From assembly GCF_000004075.3 (NCBI RefSeq), contig NC_026658.2, positions 24,540,075 through 24,604,074 of the forward strand: 64,000 nt of DNA. Direction: 5' to 3'. The translations under genes and the position numbers were made by a program. The number at the start of each line of letters is the position of its first letter. Position 1 is the stretch's first letter. The notes under the pieces are model-generated. The model did not search any database. It was not told the origin of the DNA and was given only the letters and a program-made list of their open reading frames with translations. Shown piece by piece: positions 23,983 to 35,677 of the stretch. This DNA comes from Cucumis sativus. Lineage: Eukaryota; Streptophyta; Magnoliopsida; Cucurbitales; Cucurbitaceae.

Positions 23983-24265
23983 GAAGTTGGTAGGAACTTT
24001 TTTTAAAAAATAACGTAAATTTTGAAACATATGTAAAAAATATGGTGAATGCAAAACTATGAAAAGAAATAGGTAAGTTTAGATGAAGTCGTGTACACCA
24101 TTCACGACTTTCATGCTATGAACCCCACATCTTTTATTTTTTACTTTATTTATATATACATATATTTTACGGTGGGTCTCACACTTTTTTATTTTTTCAT
24201 TATTTATATACATCATGTGGGGTCTCGTACATTCTACTTTTTCTAGTTATTTATATATACATATC

Positions 24266-24298
<33 letters not shown>

Positions 24299-25395
24299 TT
24301 TGAACCTTCAAATTCTAAAAGTATCCTTATTTATTAAATTAATTTATTTTTTTTCTTTTTTCTTTATATACGTTTAAACATCTCAATCTTGGATCTTCAA
24401 ATTTGTTTATTAAATTTATTTTTCTAATTTGATTTAATTATTTCTTAATCAAAATTATACATTTTTTTCAAATTTCAATTTAAAAAAAAAAACTCATACA
24501 TTAACAAAATATGTTATTAAACAAATAAAAATAGTAATAATAATAATGGAGAGAAGTTGAAGTTACTCTAACAAATAATGAAAATAATAACACTTGAAAC
24601 CACTAATACACATCGTTAATTGAATAAAAAAATTTAATGTTTATGACAAAAGGAAAAAAACAAGAATTTGTTTGACTACAAATTAAATTTTAAAAACTTA
24701 ACTAATATTTTTTGATGAAAAATTATTGTTATTATTATTATTTTGAGAGGAGGTTTCAACTTATTTCGATTATTATTTTTATTTTATTTTAATTTGTTTA
24801 ATATATTTTTAATAAGATAGTTTGTTAATATATGTATTTTTTTAAAATAGAAAATAAAAAAAATATAGGTATAATTTTAGTTAAAAAATAATTAAATTAA
24901 ATTAAAAAATGATGAATTTAATAAAAGAAGTTGAAAATTGAAGATCGGAAAAATAGAAAAGAATATTGATTTACTTCCTGGGTTATTATTATTATTATTA
25001 TTTTGAAGTAATTTCAACTTCTCCTAATTATTATTACTATTTTCAATATGTTATTAATATATGAGTTTTACAAAAAAAAAAAAAGATTAAAAACTAAAGA
25101 AAATAAAGAATATGTATAATTTTGATTAAAAAGTAATTAATATATATATGTAGATGTATGGACGTGTATATATAAAAATTGAGAAAAAGTAGAATGTCTG
25201 TAATGTATAATGTATATTAATAATAGAAAAATAAAAAATGTATTACTCATAAAATGAAAATAAATATATACGATTTCAAGTTCAACTCACTTATTTTTTT
25301 CAATAGTTTTATTTTTTAATAGTTTTATTTTATTTTTATTTTTTTTACATGTTTCAAAATTTATATTATTTTTTTAAAAGAAAAAGTTGAGTTTG
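23983..25395. mobile_element. 1.4-kb foldback (long inverted repeat) element, non-coding
   Basis: The left arm (about 23983-24600) matches the reverse complement of sequence to its right. The outer phrase TAAATTTTGAAACAT.TGTAAAAAA near 24013 pairs with the complement near 25345. CATTCTACTTTTTCT near 24230 pairs with AGAAAAAGTAGAATG near 25182. The inner part with GAGAAGTTGAAGT near 24552 pairs twice: with 24720-24960 and with 24985-25140, so the right side holds two copies of the inner unit. Arms are well diverged and AT-rich. No transposase frame is present. It looks like an old non-autonomous foldback or MITE-like element; superfamily is unknown. Confidence 0.65.
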
Positions 25396-26848
25396 TAGAG
25401 AAGAAAAAGTAGTTTTTGAAATGAAAAGATAAGGTTGATGTTTTAATTAATATAAAATTAGTGTTAATCAAATGAATGAAATGTAATGTTATCCCTTAGT
25501 CATCAACCAACAATAATTCTCATCATTATCATGTCAGAGTGTGATGCCAATTCCAAGTTCCAATCTTCCACATCCTTTTGCTTCTGATTGGGATCAACTC
25601 TATTTTTCTATACACAAAACTTTCTTTCCCATCAAATATAAAATGACCAAAATTGAGAAGTAATGTAAAATCTCTGATTCAAACAAGAATTTGTTGATCC
25701 CAATTCCCAATCTCCTAAACAATCAATTCCCAATTCCTCAAGGCATTATATTGCATCTTTTGTCACGTAGCCTTTTTCATAACATTCTACTTCTATAGAT
25801 GTATAGTAACTCTATAAATCATAACTAGATTAGCTATTTAATTTAATTTTTATATAAAAAGTATTGTTGATTAGCAGTCTGTCAACTCATAATTATAAAT
25901 ATTAAAACAAATTAAAGATGATAGACATTGTTTTCATTAAATTGTTAACAAGATTTAAGTCATATATATAAGAATTTAACCATAAAATAATATAAAAATA
26001 TATATTCATTATAAATATTTTGTTAAATAATTATTTCTCACAATACAAAAGTTGATCGACTTTTGGAACTAAACAGACAAAATCAATAAAAATAAAGTAC
26101 TTCTAAGAATTCGAAATCAAATCTATCACTATATTAATATTTTTCATTATATTTACATCATTTTATCTGAAATAAGTTTTAAGCATGGTTGATTGTGGAG
26201 AGTGCTGCAACAGGTTTTTAACGCCAACATATAATTGCTATAGTATTTATCCTTTGTTACAATTTTTTCAATTTATCATTTTTTTATTACTTGTTATAGG
26301 GTATATTATTTACTTTCTAAACTAAAATATATAATAATCAATTTCTTGTCTCGACTCCATTTTAGTCGAGAGTATTGGGTACAAATTAATGATTAACAAA
26401 AAATAATAATAACATTCATTAGTTTTATTTTATCACTAAGCTACAAAAGATTACATTAGTATCTCTAATTTTTTTTAGTTTTTGTTTCAACTTGTTTCCT
26501 AGGTTATAAAATATTATATTTTATATTTTACGTTTTTACCTCCAAAATTTCACTAATATTTATTTTGGTCTTTAGCCTTAAATTTGTGTTGATTGATTTA
26601 GAATAATTAAGAATGGAAAATAGTAATGATGGAAAATCAGAGAAATAATGTAATTATCATTAATTAGTTAATAGAAATCAACACTAATAACAATAGAAAA
26701 GAAGATTTAATGAAAAGGGAAAATCTTGAAAGTTAGATTCAATAAGATATATTGAAGAAAAAAAATAGAAAATTAAATTAAAAAATTGGAGGTAATATTA
26801 TAATATGTTAGAACTAAATTAAAATGTGTAATATTTTGAAAGTTGATA

Positions 26849-26899
<51 letters not shown>

Positions 26900-27341
26900 C
26901 GTTTAAAATATTTATTGAGCATAAAGCCTGTATAAAGAGAAACTAAGAACCAAACAAAGTTGGTTACTTCTTCGTAGTTGGGAGGAAGAACGTTGAAGAA
27001 TAAACACTCCGCCAGAACTAAAATGGAAGAAAACAAGTAATTTATTCCCAAAATCTGATCTTTTTCCAATTTTTGTTTGAAATTTGTTCTGTTTTTTTTT
27101 TAATTTTTTTGAATATGCATATTTATTTATGTGCTTAATCAAAGAAGTTGATGACAAAATTAAATAATTAATAGGTAATTAAGAAAAAGGAAAAAATGGA
27201 ATACTATAGAGACCCGCAAGTGGCGGAAGTAATCGTGTGAGTAGGATCCTCGCAAACGCACCACAATACCACGGAATCCAAAACTGTTTTTTAGTTTTCG
27301 AAATTAATGAGAGCTAAATCATTTGGGTTCCGGTGAAATAC
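25396..27341. other. AT-rich spacer before the asparaginase gene
   Basis: No gene or known repeat family. It includes a TA microsatellite (26850-26897). Short frames running through that TA tract have low-complexity translations and are not genes. Confidence 0.45.
26850..26897. repeat. TA dinucleotide microsatellite
   Basis: Two runs of AT/TA units, interrupted by one AA. About 550 bases before the asparaginase start. Confidence 0.85.
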
Positions 27342-27349
27342 TATATAAA
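27342..27349 (+). promoter_or_regulatory. TATA box of the asparaginase gene
   Basis: TATATAAA lies 92 bases before the start codon in a C-flanked context (CTATATAAACCC), a standard distance for a plant core promoter with a short 5' UTR. Confidence 0.6.
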
Positions 27350-27440
27350 CCCTCTATTTTTGGGCATTACAATCACAGAGTGACGAACAAGGCAGAGAGA
27401 GAGAGATTTTAAAGAAAAATAAAGAAAAAGAAACTGAAAG

Positions 27441-28689
27441 ATGGGAGGTTGGGCCATTGCAGTTCATGGAGGGGCTGGCGTGGATCCTGATCTCCCACTG
27501 CATCGTCAAGACGATGCCAAAAAGTTTCTCACTCGCTGCCTTGATCTTGGCATCCACGCTCTTCGTTCAAATCATTCTGCCATTGATGTTGTCGAACTCG
27601 TCGTAAGCTTTCCATTTCCTTCTCACTCACATTTATACATTCATCATCTTTTTCTTAATCTAATTTATAACCAACAATTTGCCTCTCCATCTTCACAAGG
27701 TTAGGGAATTGGAAAACGATCCCCTCTTCAACTCTGGCCGTGGATCTGCCCTCACCGAGGATGGAACCGTTGAGATGGAAGCCAGCATCATGGATGGCCC
27801 TAAACGGAGATGCGGAGCGGTGTCCGGACTCGTCACTGTCAAAAACCCCATCTCCCTCGCCCGTCTTGTCATGGATAAATCTCCCCATTCCTATCTCGCC
27901 TTCTCTGGCGCTGAGAAATTCGCTAGGCAACAGGTTTTATGCTATTTTCATTCTGATTTATTCTTTCCCGAATTCGTAACCTCCGATTTTTCTGACACTT
28001 ACGATCGCCTCAGGGTGTAGAGCTTGTATCCAACGACTATTTCATCACCGAAGGAAACGTTGAACTGCTTCAACTAGCCAAAGAAGCCAACGGTATATGG
28101 GTAAGCCTAAGCCGGCCGCCATATAATCATTCCTTCATTCGATCGAGAAACGGACCTTTAATTAACATTCGTTTGATTTTTTTTTTTTAATTTGAAACAG
28201 TTAGATCGCCGGGTTCCAATCGAGACATGTTGCGCGAGCGTGGAGACGCCACCATTGCAAATGAACGGCGTCCCAATCAGCGTGTACACGCCGGAGACAG
28301 TGGGATGCGTGGTGGTGGATAGCGAAGGAAGGTGTGCCGCCGCAACGTCCACGGGTGGATTGATAAACAAAAAGGTCGGACGTATTGGAGACTCGCCGTT
28401 GATTGGATTGGGGACGTACGCGTGTGATGTATGTGGGGTGTCGTGCACGGGAGAAGGGGAGGCGATCATAAGAGGAACATTGGCTCGGGAAGTGGCGGCG
28501 GTGATGGAATATAAAGGGTTGGGACTACAAGAAGCGGTGAATTATGTGATAGAAGAAAGATTGGATGAAGGGCAAGCGGGATTGATTGCAGTGTCTAGCA
28601 AGGGAGAAGTGGCATGTGGTTTCAACACGACTGGGATGTTTAGGGGATTTGCCACGGAGGATGGGTTTATGGAAGTTGGGATTTGGTAA
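27441..28689 (+). CDS. Isoaspartyl peptidase/L-asparaginase (plant type, Ntn hydrolase)
   Basis: Four exons (27441-27602, 27700-27933, 28014-28100, 28201-28689) give 323 residues. The start [13 protein letters not shown] is the family N-terminus. [20 protein letters not shown] and the phrase [17 protein letters not shown] follow. The precursor is expected to cut itself before Thr194, in the phrase [10 protein letters not shown], to yield alpha and beta subunits with Thr as nucleophile. [15 protein letters not shown] and [10 protein letters not shown] are the usual beta-subunit substrate and oxyanion segments. It hydrolyses L-asparagine and removes beta-aspartyl residues from peptides, releasing nitrogen in sink tissue. 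Length is close to the Arabidopsis At5g08100 type. Potassium dependence cannot be judged from this reading. An AATAAA lies at 28858-28863. Confidence 0.94.
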
Positions 28690-28857
28690 TCTCAATAGTT
28701 AGATTAATTAAGAATGGGAAATGGGCGGACTAATATGGCCTTGGGATATTAATGAATGTTTTTGTGTAGTGTGGTATGTGTTCTGTTGTTGGTGAATCTT
28801 TTATGTTCGACCTTTTTCTCTGAACTTCAGATGCTATTTGTGTTAGCACAGCAAATT

Positions 28858-28863
28858 AATAAA
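28858..28863 (+). terminator. Candidate polyadenylation signal of the asparaginase gene
   Basis: An AATAAA hexamer 169 bases after the stop codon. Candidate only. Confidence 0.4.
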
Positions 28864-29980
28864 GCCCATAGTCCTAACCTTGTATTATTTAACCTTAGCA
28901 CAGTTTTCTTTTACCCACTGCTCTCTCATTTCCTTTCTTCCAATAATCTACTTTTAACTCCTTTTTTATTTTGTAATCCCCTCCCTAATAACTCAATTTG
29001 ACTTCACACAGCTTAAAAAGTTTTTTTTTTTTCCCTTCATGAAAACTACACCCCATTCTCATAAAACTAATTCAGCTATAACCATATAAGAGATTATTAT
29101 TAAACAAATGAGTGAGATTCACAAATATTGGTAGAACTTTTTTATGTTTCTATATAATTGATACTCAAGAAAAATATATATATATAAAAAAAAAAAGTAA
29201 ATATTTGAATTGATGATGCCTTCTCAAAACCAAATATAATGTTTATTATTTATGTGTAAAACTTTGTAGTTTCTTTTCCAAGTTTATAATATAATTTAAA
29301 ATGAGCATAGCCAGGGGACACAACAATTTTACTATCAAACTTAAAGTCAAATGTTTAATTCACTTATTCAAAAGAGGGTAAGCAAATTTACTATTACATA
29401 GCTTTTTTTTTAGTGTTTAATGTTTAACTTTGAAAAAGAATCTTTAGATCCACAAATGGTAAGAATATTTGTATATTTTAATTTAAAAAGAATTTTTAGA
29501 TCCTAGTATGAATATTTGTATATTTTAATTTAAAAAGAATCTTTAAATCCACAAATAGTATGCATATTTGTATATTTTAATTTAAATTGTTCTCTTAAGA
29601 CAAAAAGTTGTATGTAATTATTTCTTTTGTGGTATAAAAGAAATTAACAACTCAATTCTAATATATATATATATGTATGTATATATATTTTTTGCATTTT
29701 TAAGAGTAGTTGGAAAATAGATTTTCCAAAAACTCATACAATTAAAAATAAATAAATAACTATGAAAATCTTACTTATTGTAGTTAAATAACTTGAGGTT
29801 GATTTGAATTATATTTTTACAAAATGGGAATAATAATAATAATAATAGGAATTGATGTGTATAATTAAAGTGGTTTTCCAAATCAGTTAATAAACAGAGA
29901 CACCAAACATTTGCGTTTGAACCTTTGAATCATCACAATAATAGTATTGATGCAAAAGCAAGTCGATGATTACAAAAGAA
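28864..29980. other. Spacer between convergent asparaginase and esterase genes
   Basis: AT-rich, no gene. Holds a three-copy minisatellite at 29433-29586 and short TA and AAT runs (29660-29690, 29829-29847). The right edge is probably esterase 3' UTR. Confidence 0.45.
29433..29586. repeat. Three-copy minisatellite, about 47-54 bp units
   Basis: Units start AAAAAGAATCTTTAGATCC (or close variants) at 29433, 29485 and 29532, and each ends ATATTTGTATATTTTAATTT. The middle copy has a short deletion. Confidence 0.85.
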
Positions 29981-30950
29981 TTAGACGTAAGAATGGCAAC
30001 AAAAACGTAAAAATCCAACAAATGGAAAGAAAATGGTAGAAATTCTTGAGATAGGAGCAGCATTTGTTAAGGGAGTAGCCAATGGGTGTGATGGAAATCG
30101 CCTATACGCATCAGCCAAAAGCCCGCCCAATCGAACTTGTGAAGTAGTGGTCAAGTGAAGCCCATCTGGTTCCAATGGAAGCCCCAATGCATCCACGATC
30201 ATCACGTTCACTAAATCAATTCCAAATTGCCCCCTTCTTACTCCTTCTTTATACTCTCCCTCTCCCGACGCAATACCCACCTGCCAACACATTCACGTTT
30301 TACCAAACTCAAATTTAAATCTCTAATTATTATTGTAATCCACTTACCTGAATAATTGGGAGCAATGGAATCTTCAGATCGGAGCGAATGCCAGTGAAAA
30401 ACTTCTTCAATCTGCCACCGTATAGCTCCGAATCTTCTGCATTTTCAGTATCGCTTTCACCTTGATACCATAGAAGCGCTTTAATTTTACCCCCACTCAG
30501 AACCGATGCGTCGGCTCTGCTCAATAAATGGTTGTACAGATTGGATCCCTTTTGCCATTCCTTGATCGAAGTCCCACCCATCGCACATGGTACCAGACCG
30601 ATTACCGTCCGACCCCCGGGTTTATCCATTAGAATGGTGTTGGCAAAGGGCATGCCCGGCCCAATCCCGTTGGTCTTGAGAAAATCGATGTCTGCGTGGA
30701 GTGGCTCGCGAGCTTCAACCCAAGTGAGATCTGCGGCGAGGCGGAGGATGTAAGGGGTTGGTGAGCATTGGGGTGGCACAACACCGTCCCAGGTGGGGTG
30801 GTGAGTGAGGGTGCTATTGGTGACACCGCCTCGTCCAGCCATGTTGCTCTGTCCGGCGAGGAGGAAAATGTCGGTGGGTGGCGATGGTTGTTGAGAGGTG
30901 GAGGGGATTTGGGCGACGGTGGTGAGAAATAATAGGCATAAGTAGAGCAT
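29981..30950 (-). CDS. SASA-domain carbohydrate esterase (CE6-like), secreted
   Basis: Two exons on the minus strand (30348-30950 and 29981-30280) give 300 residues. The ATG at 30950 opens a hydrophobic signal peptide (MLYLCLLFLTTVAQ). Block I is FLLAGQSNMAGRGG, with Ser35 as the nucleophile. GLVPCAMGGTSIKEW and KALLWYQGESDTEN are the next conserved blocks, and PDGLHLTT carries the catalytic Asp240 and His243. This is the SGNH-like fold of the probable carbohydrate esterases typified by Arabidopsis At4g34215. The family includes acetylxylan esterases, so a cell-wall deacetylase is likely, though the substrate is not shown. The frame runs upstream of 30950 without another ATG. Confidence 0.9.
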
Positions 30951-33900
30951 TTTTGGGTTGGAGTGTGGGTGAATCAAACCGGGGGGAAACTGAAAGAATT
31001 TATATACAATTTGAAAACAAAGTATTACCTTTTTTCAAGTTTAAACTTTAGTTGTGTGTCTTATTATATCATTCCCCAACCGTAGTCCACACTCAGAATT
31101 CCACTTGGCCTATTTGCTCTGTTTCGGATATCAGTTTCATTTTTCTTATTAATTATCTGATTAAATAACACGATTAACAGAACAGTTAAGAAATGCTTAT
31201 GTATCCCACCTTATAAAATATAATAATATGGGGAAAGATAACAAATGTTTCTAATTATTCTAAAAATAAAAGCTAATGACATATAAACTCATCAAAATTT
31301 AAAAGGTTGGGACAGTTGGTTAGAAGAAAAAGATAATATTAACACATAACACACTGTCTTCAGTCTTAGCTAACGAAGCAGTGGGCTCCTCAAAAGCTTT
31401 ATTTTTCTACAAACAAATAAACCCCATACCTTTTTCTCAATTATTGTAAATCATAGTTAAAGAAGAAGCAGTAGGTTTAGTATAGCCAAAGCATGGTGAC
31501 CATTATGATTACTCTTCTGGGCTCCATTTTTCACTAAAATTTTACAAAGAAAATAAAATTAGCCTTTTTTTTTTTTTTAAATGTATGGAGTTCAAACAAT
31601 CAAGTCACTTATATTTAAAAAATTCTCATGGATTGCAATGGTTAAATAGGGACAAAAAGTTTCAGTGACAATTATTTGTTTTTGGATTTACATATATTAC
31701 AAAAGAAGACATTTGTATATACTTATTTATTACTGAGTGCATGTGTGAAGCTTAAAAGGACAACCATTTAATAGTACAACTTTTATTTATAAATAAGAGA
31801 GTTTGAAAGAAAAATCAAATATAAATCATTGATTGATATGGGTGATTGTAAAACAACTATTTTTCATTTCTAGTGATTTTTAAATGTTTAATTTAATGAT
31901 TTAAATGTGTAGGACGAATGGGAAATCAAATGATTCTCCTCGAATTTCTTTTAATAGTATATAAATTAGATATATATAGACAAATTATCTCCTTTTATTT
32001 TATAGATAAATAAGTTTTTAAAATCAAATTATCTGAGAAAACCTTAGGATCATCGTAGGGAAACTTTTTTACTAATGCTTTTACGGAATGATAATTCTTT
32101 AAACAGATTTTTTTAATTTAGATTTGAGAAGGTAATAGATCTTATAATTTTATTTTAAATTAAAATACTCTTATCATTTTATTATTTATTTCTTTTCCAT
32201 GTAGACATAAAACTTAGCCATGAAATTTTAAACTTTATTCAACAAATTAGTTCTTTTTTTTTGGATGATTTGATTATATTAACACGTTTTTTTTTTTTTT
32301 TTGGAAAACTCAAAATATTTGATGAAATTTAATTTAATTTTGCACCTAATTATTAAAAGTATTTCTAAAAAGGAAAAGAAAAAACAGGGAGATAAGGAAG
32401 GTAAATGTGTGGAGGATTAAGATTTTTTTTTCAATGACAAAACTCGTAAATATTTCGGAATGCTTGAAGCAAGTCGTGAGTTACCATAGTCTTAAGTTAT
32501 TATAATTTGACTAAAATAGTTTGTGTTTAGAGTGAAAATTATTTTAGTTTGAATTATAATGATATGTGTTTGGTGTGTATATTATTTTAGTTCGATAAGA
32601 AAATAGTAAACACCTTAGCAAACAATAAAAAATTATAAATGTCAAATAGTAAAAACGGTAATAAATAATAAATACAAAAAAGAGAAAACAAAACACATGT
32701 GAAAAAAAAAAAAGAGAAATGAAAATGTGGAGAGTCGCAATTACTTCTTTTTTCTAAAAAAAGAAAAATTAAAGATAAGCTTCGAACATGGACTTGGGCT
32801 TTTAAACAAAATGTGGGCTCAGCCCATGTCCGCAATATAGATAACTTCAAATCACAAAACAGAAGTTCAGCCCATTAATCCAGGATCTACAAATCTCTCT
32901 CATTCCCATCAAATTTCATTTCAAAATCAATTGGGCCCTTGTCACGTTGAAATCTCTCCTCTCCCTTCATTACTATGTATTACATGTGGTAGAAGGGAGT
33001 GACTTGGAGAAATGAACGAAATCACAAGGAAAATCAAAGAATTTGATGGTTAACTCTATCGTTCTCTTCTGTTTTTTTCTCTAAATATAACTAATGATTC
33101 CTTTTAATGTTAATATTTCATCTTTTAACTAATTTAGTTTAATTTTGGTTGCATTTTTACAAAGTCATTCCCATTCTTTTATGTGACTAACTTTTCTTTT
33201 TCTCTCAATCTCTCTTTCGTTTTCTATGTAATAAGAGCTACTAATTACAACCATAAATTCATAAATAATATAATTAATGAATTTATGGGATAAAAAAAGA
33301 TGTAGAAAGCATTAAAATTTCTCAAGACTATTACAATAAAAACACATAATGTTTAAATACTATGTATAAAGTTGGATGGACTATTACATCTAAATGAAAC
33401 TAACACTAGTTAACATAATACAAAAGATATTTACATCAACATTAAGTACTCTTTAACACATGTATTAAACCAGTAAATTGACCCAACTCTTCTCCAATGA
33501 TGTGAATAACTATAACTATATTCCCATAACATTTGTTTAATTTAATTTGTTAAATCTTGGTTGTATTGAGAGGAGTTGTTTTGATGGGGTAGATGTAGAA
33601 AATTAGTTTTAATTTTGATTGTAATTTGAATGGGGTGTGTGTGGGATGATGTTGGGTTGATATTTGTGTAAAATGATGGACTCATTTAAGTGATCCAAGT
33701 GGCATATAGCTGGCACTTCCCCCCCTTAGCTTTGTTAAAGTTTCACATTTCCCATTTCCTTCCACCTCATCATCTCTCTCCATTCTCCAATTTTAATACC
33801 CACATACTTAAATACCTTCATCGTCCATTGATATTTAATACACAAATGTAAGGAAATAGCATAATTGTGATACATTGTCTTGGGAGAGGATAAATGATTA

Positions 33901-35644
33901 TTTCTTGTAGGGTTATTGTGAGTTGTGGGCCTTCTTTCATCTTCCCCATTGTCTTCTTTTTCTTTTGTTTTCTTTTTCGCATTAAAATTTTATAGATTCA
34001 TTCCTTCTAATTCCAACCCCTCCCTTTGGATTCTATACATCTTTCAAATTCATTATAATTTATCTCCCCACTCCCTTGTCCTTTCCATTCTGCCATTCAT
34101 CCCACAACCACAAACATTTATATATAACTATAACTAACACACCTATATTTTCAACCATACTATTCTTAATTATATCAAAAGATCCTCTTTGATATGTGAT
34201 TAAATTCAAGCCTTGTTGGTTCATAGTTTTGAAAAATATATGCTTCTTTCAATTATTGAGTTACCTGGACAAAATATACAAGGAGGAGGTTGGCTTAGGA
34301 CTTTTATATTTTTAGGCATGTGCTTTTTGTGATGTGATGCATTGATTAATATGGAAGAGCAATGATTTTAGTACACATTATTAGTTTTGACGTGAATCTA
34401 AACAAGAAAAATAAAAAGAAGGTGAAAATAAATGTATAAACCACGACCATGTGTGTCTGTATGCGTCTTAAATTGGTTGTTGAGAAAAGTCATGCTTATA
34501 CCTCACGCACTATGTTTTCAACGTTTAGATCATTCTCGATTTTTGTGATTGAAATTAAAACAAAAGGAAGATAAACAATTCTCATGCACTCTTGAATAAA
34601 TAAAGTACTTTTGTCAAGAACTTATAAAATTGTACTTTTGAAGATGATTTTCTTTCAATCTCTCAAGACCATGCTTACTCACTTTTTCACTCTTATTGAT
34701 CTTGAATTCTAAATATTTCGATATTTCTTGATTTATATTCTCATAGTTTCTCTAAATCTAAACAAAATTTACGATATTTCTAGATTTTTCTTTCGAGATA
34801 TTTATTCAACTTAATTTCTAGAAAATTATAATTTACATATTGATGTCATACGATAAATATATTTCAAGAACCTTCTAAAATAGTTAGTATCATCTTCTAC
34901 CTTAATAGTTTTTCTCTTTACTGCAGAAAATTTGGGCTTATCAAACTAATTCTTATATTTTCATTATCAAGCTAGGAAGTTTTAACTCATCGTAACTCAA
35001 CTATCGAATCTTTGAAGTAATATTAATCCAAATCCAATATAATAAAAAATATATGTTTGGCTTGCATAAGAAAATAGAGTTTAATTCAACATGTACTACT
35101 TAACACATTTATATTTTTGTTAGTTGCTACTTAATAATATCTAATGTCATACCGTTTTAATTGAACTTTTGATAAGATCATGTTCACGTGATATATCAAA
35201 AGTTAATATAATCCCTCCAAAGGTTAGTTGGAATGGATAAGAGTTTATGGCTTTGGATATAAACTATTGGTTTAAAAAAAAAAACGTTGGAGTTCAAAAT
35301 TATAATATGTTTTTGCAATATATTATTATAATTAATAATTAATAATTAATAATATGGTGTTTGAGATTCACATGGGTGTGTGGAATATGTTATTATATAG
35401 ATTATATTTAACCGTAATCAATCGGTTTAAGATATTTATATAAATAAAGGACGATGGCTTATAATCTGATTCAAAATAGATGTACACGAGACACAATTAC
35501 GTCATATTTTAAAAATTTAAAACAGGACGAGAGAAAGAGAGGTTGACGAATATTGTAAAAGAAAATTAAATGGATTAATTATAACTAAAAAGATTGTTTT
35601 GTATTTATATTAGAAAGAGAAAAGAAGTTAAAGGAAGTGATGGA
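30951..35644. other. Gene-poor AT-rich spacer
   Basis: The first bases are the esterase promoter. No coding-like frame, RNA gene or transposon recognised through this stretch. A few paired AGCCCA/TGGGCT motifs occur near 32790-32940, a promoter-like feature without a visible gene. Confidence 0.4.
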
Positions 35645-35677
35645 GGGGGAAGGGGAAGGGGAAGGGAAAAGCGGGGG
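35645..35677 (+). other. G-quadruplex-forming tract
   Basis: Five G runs of 3-5 bases separated by AA, AA, AA and AAAAGC (positions 35645-35649, 35652-35655, 35658-35661, 35664-35666, 35673-35677). This fits the G3+N1-7 rule for a stable quadruplex on the plus strand. It lies 2.4 kb before the MYB gene. Confidence 0.75.

Noticed and set aside
23983-25395. LTR element instead of foldback
   Set aside because: The arms are inverted, not direct, and no gag, protease, integrase or reverse-transcriptase-like frame is present between them.
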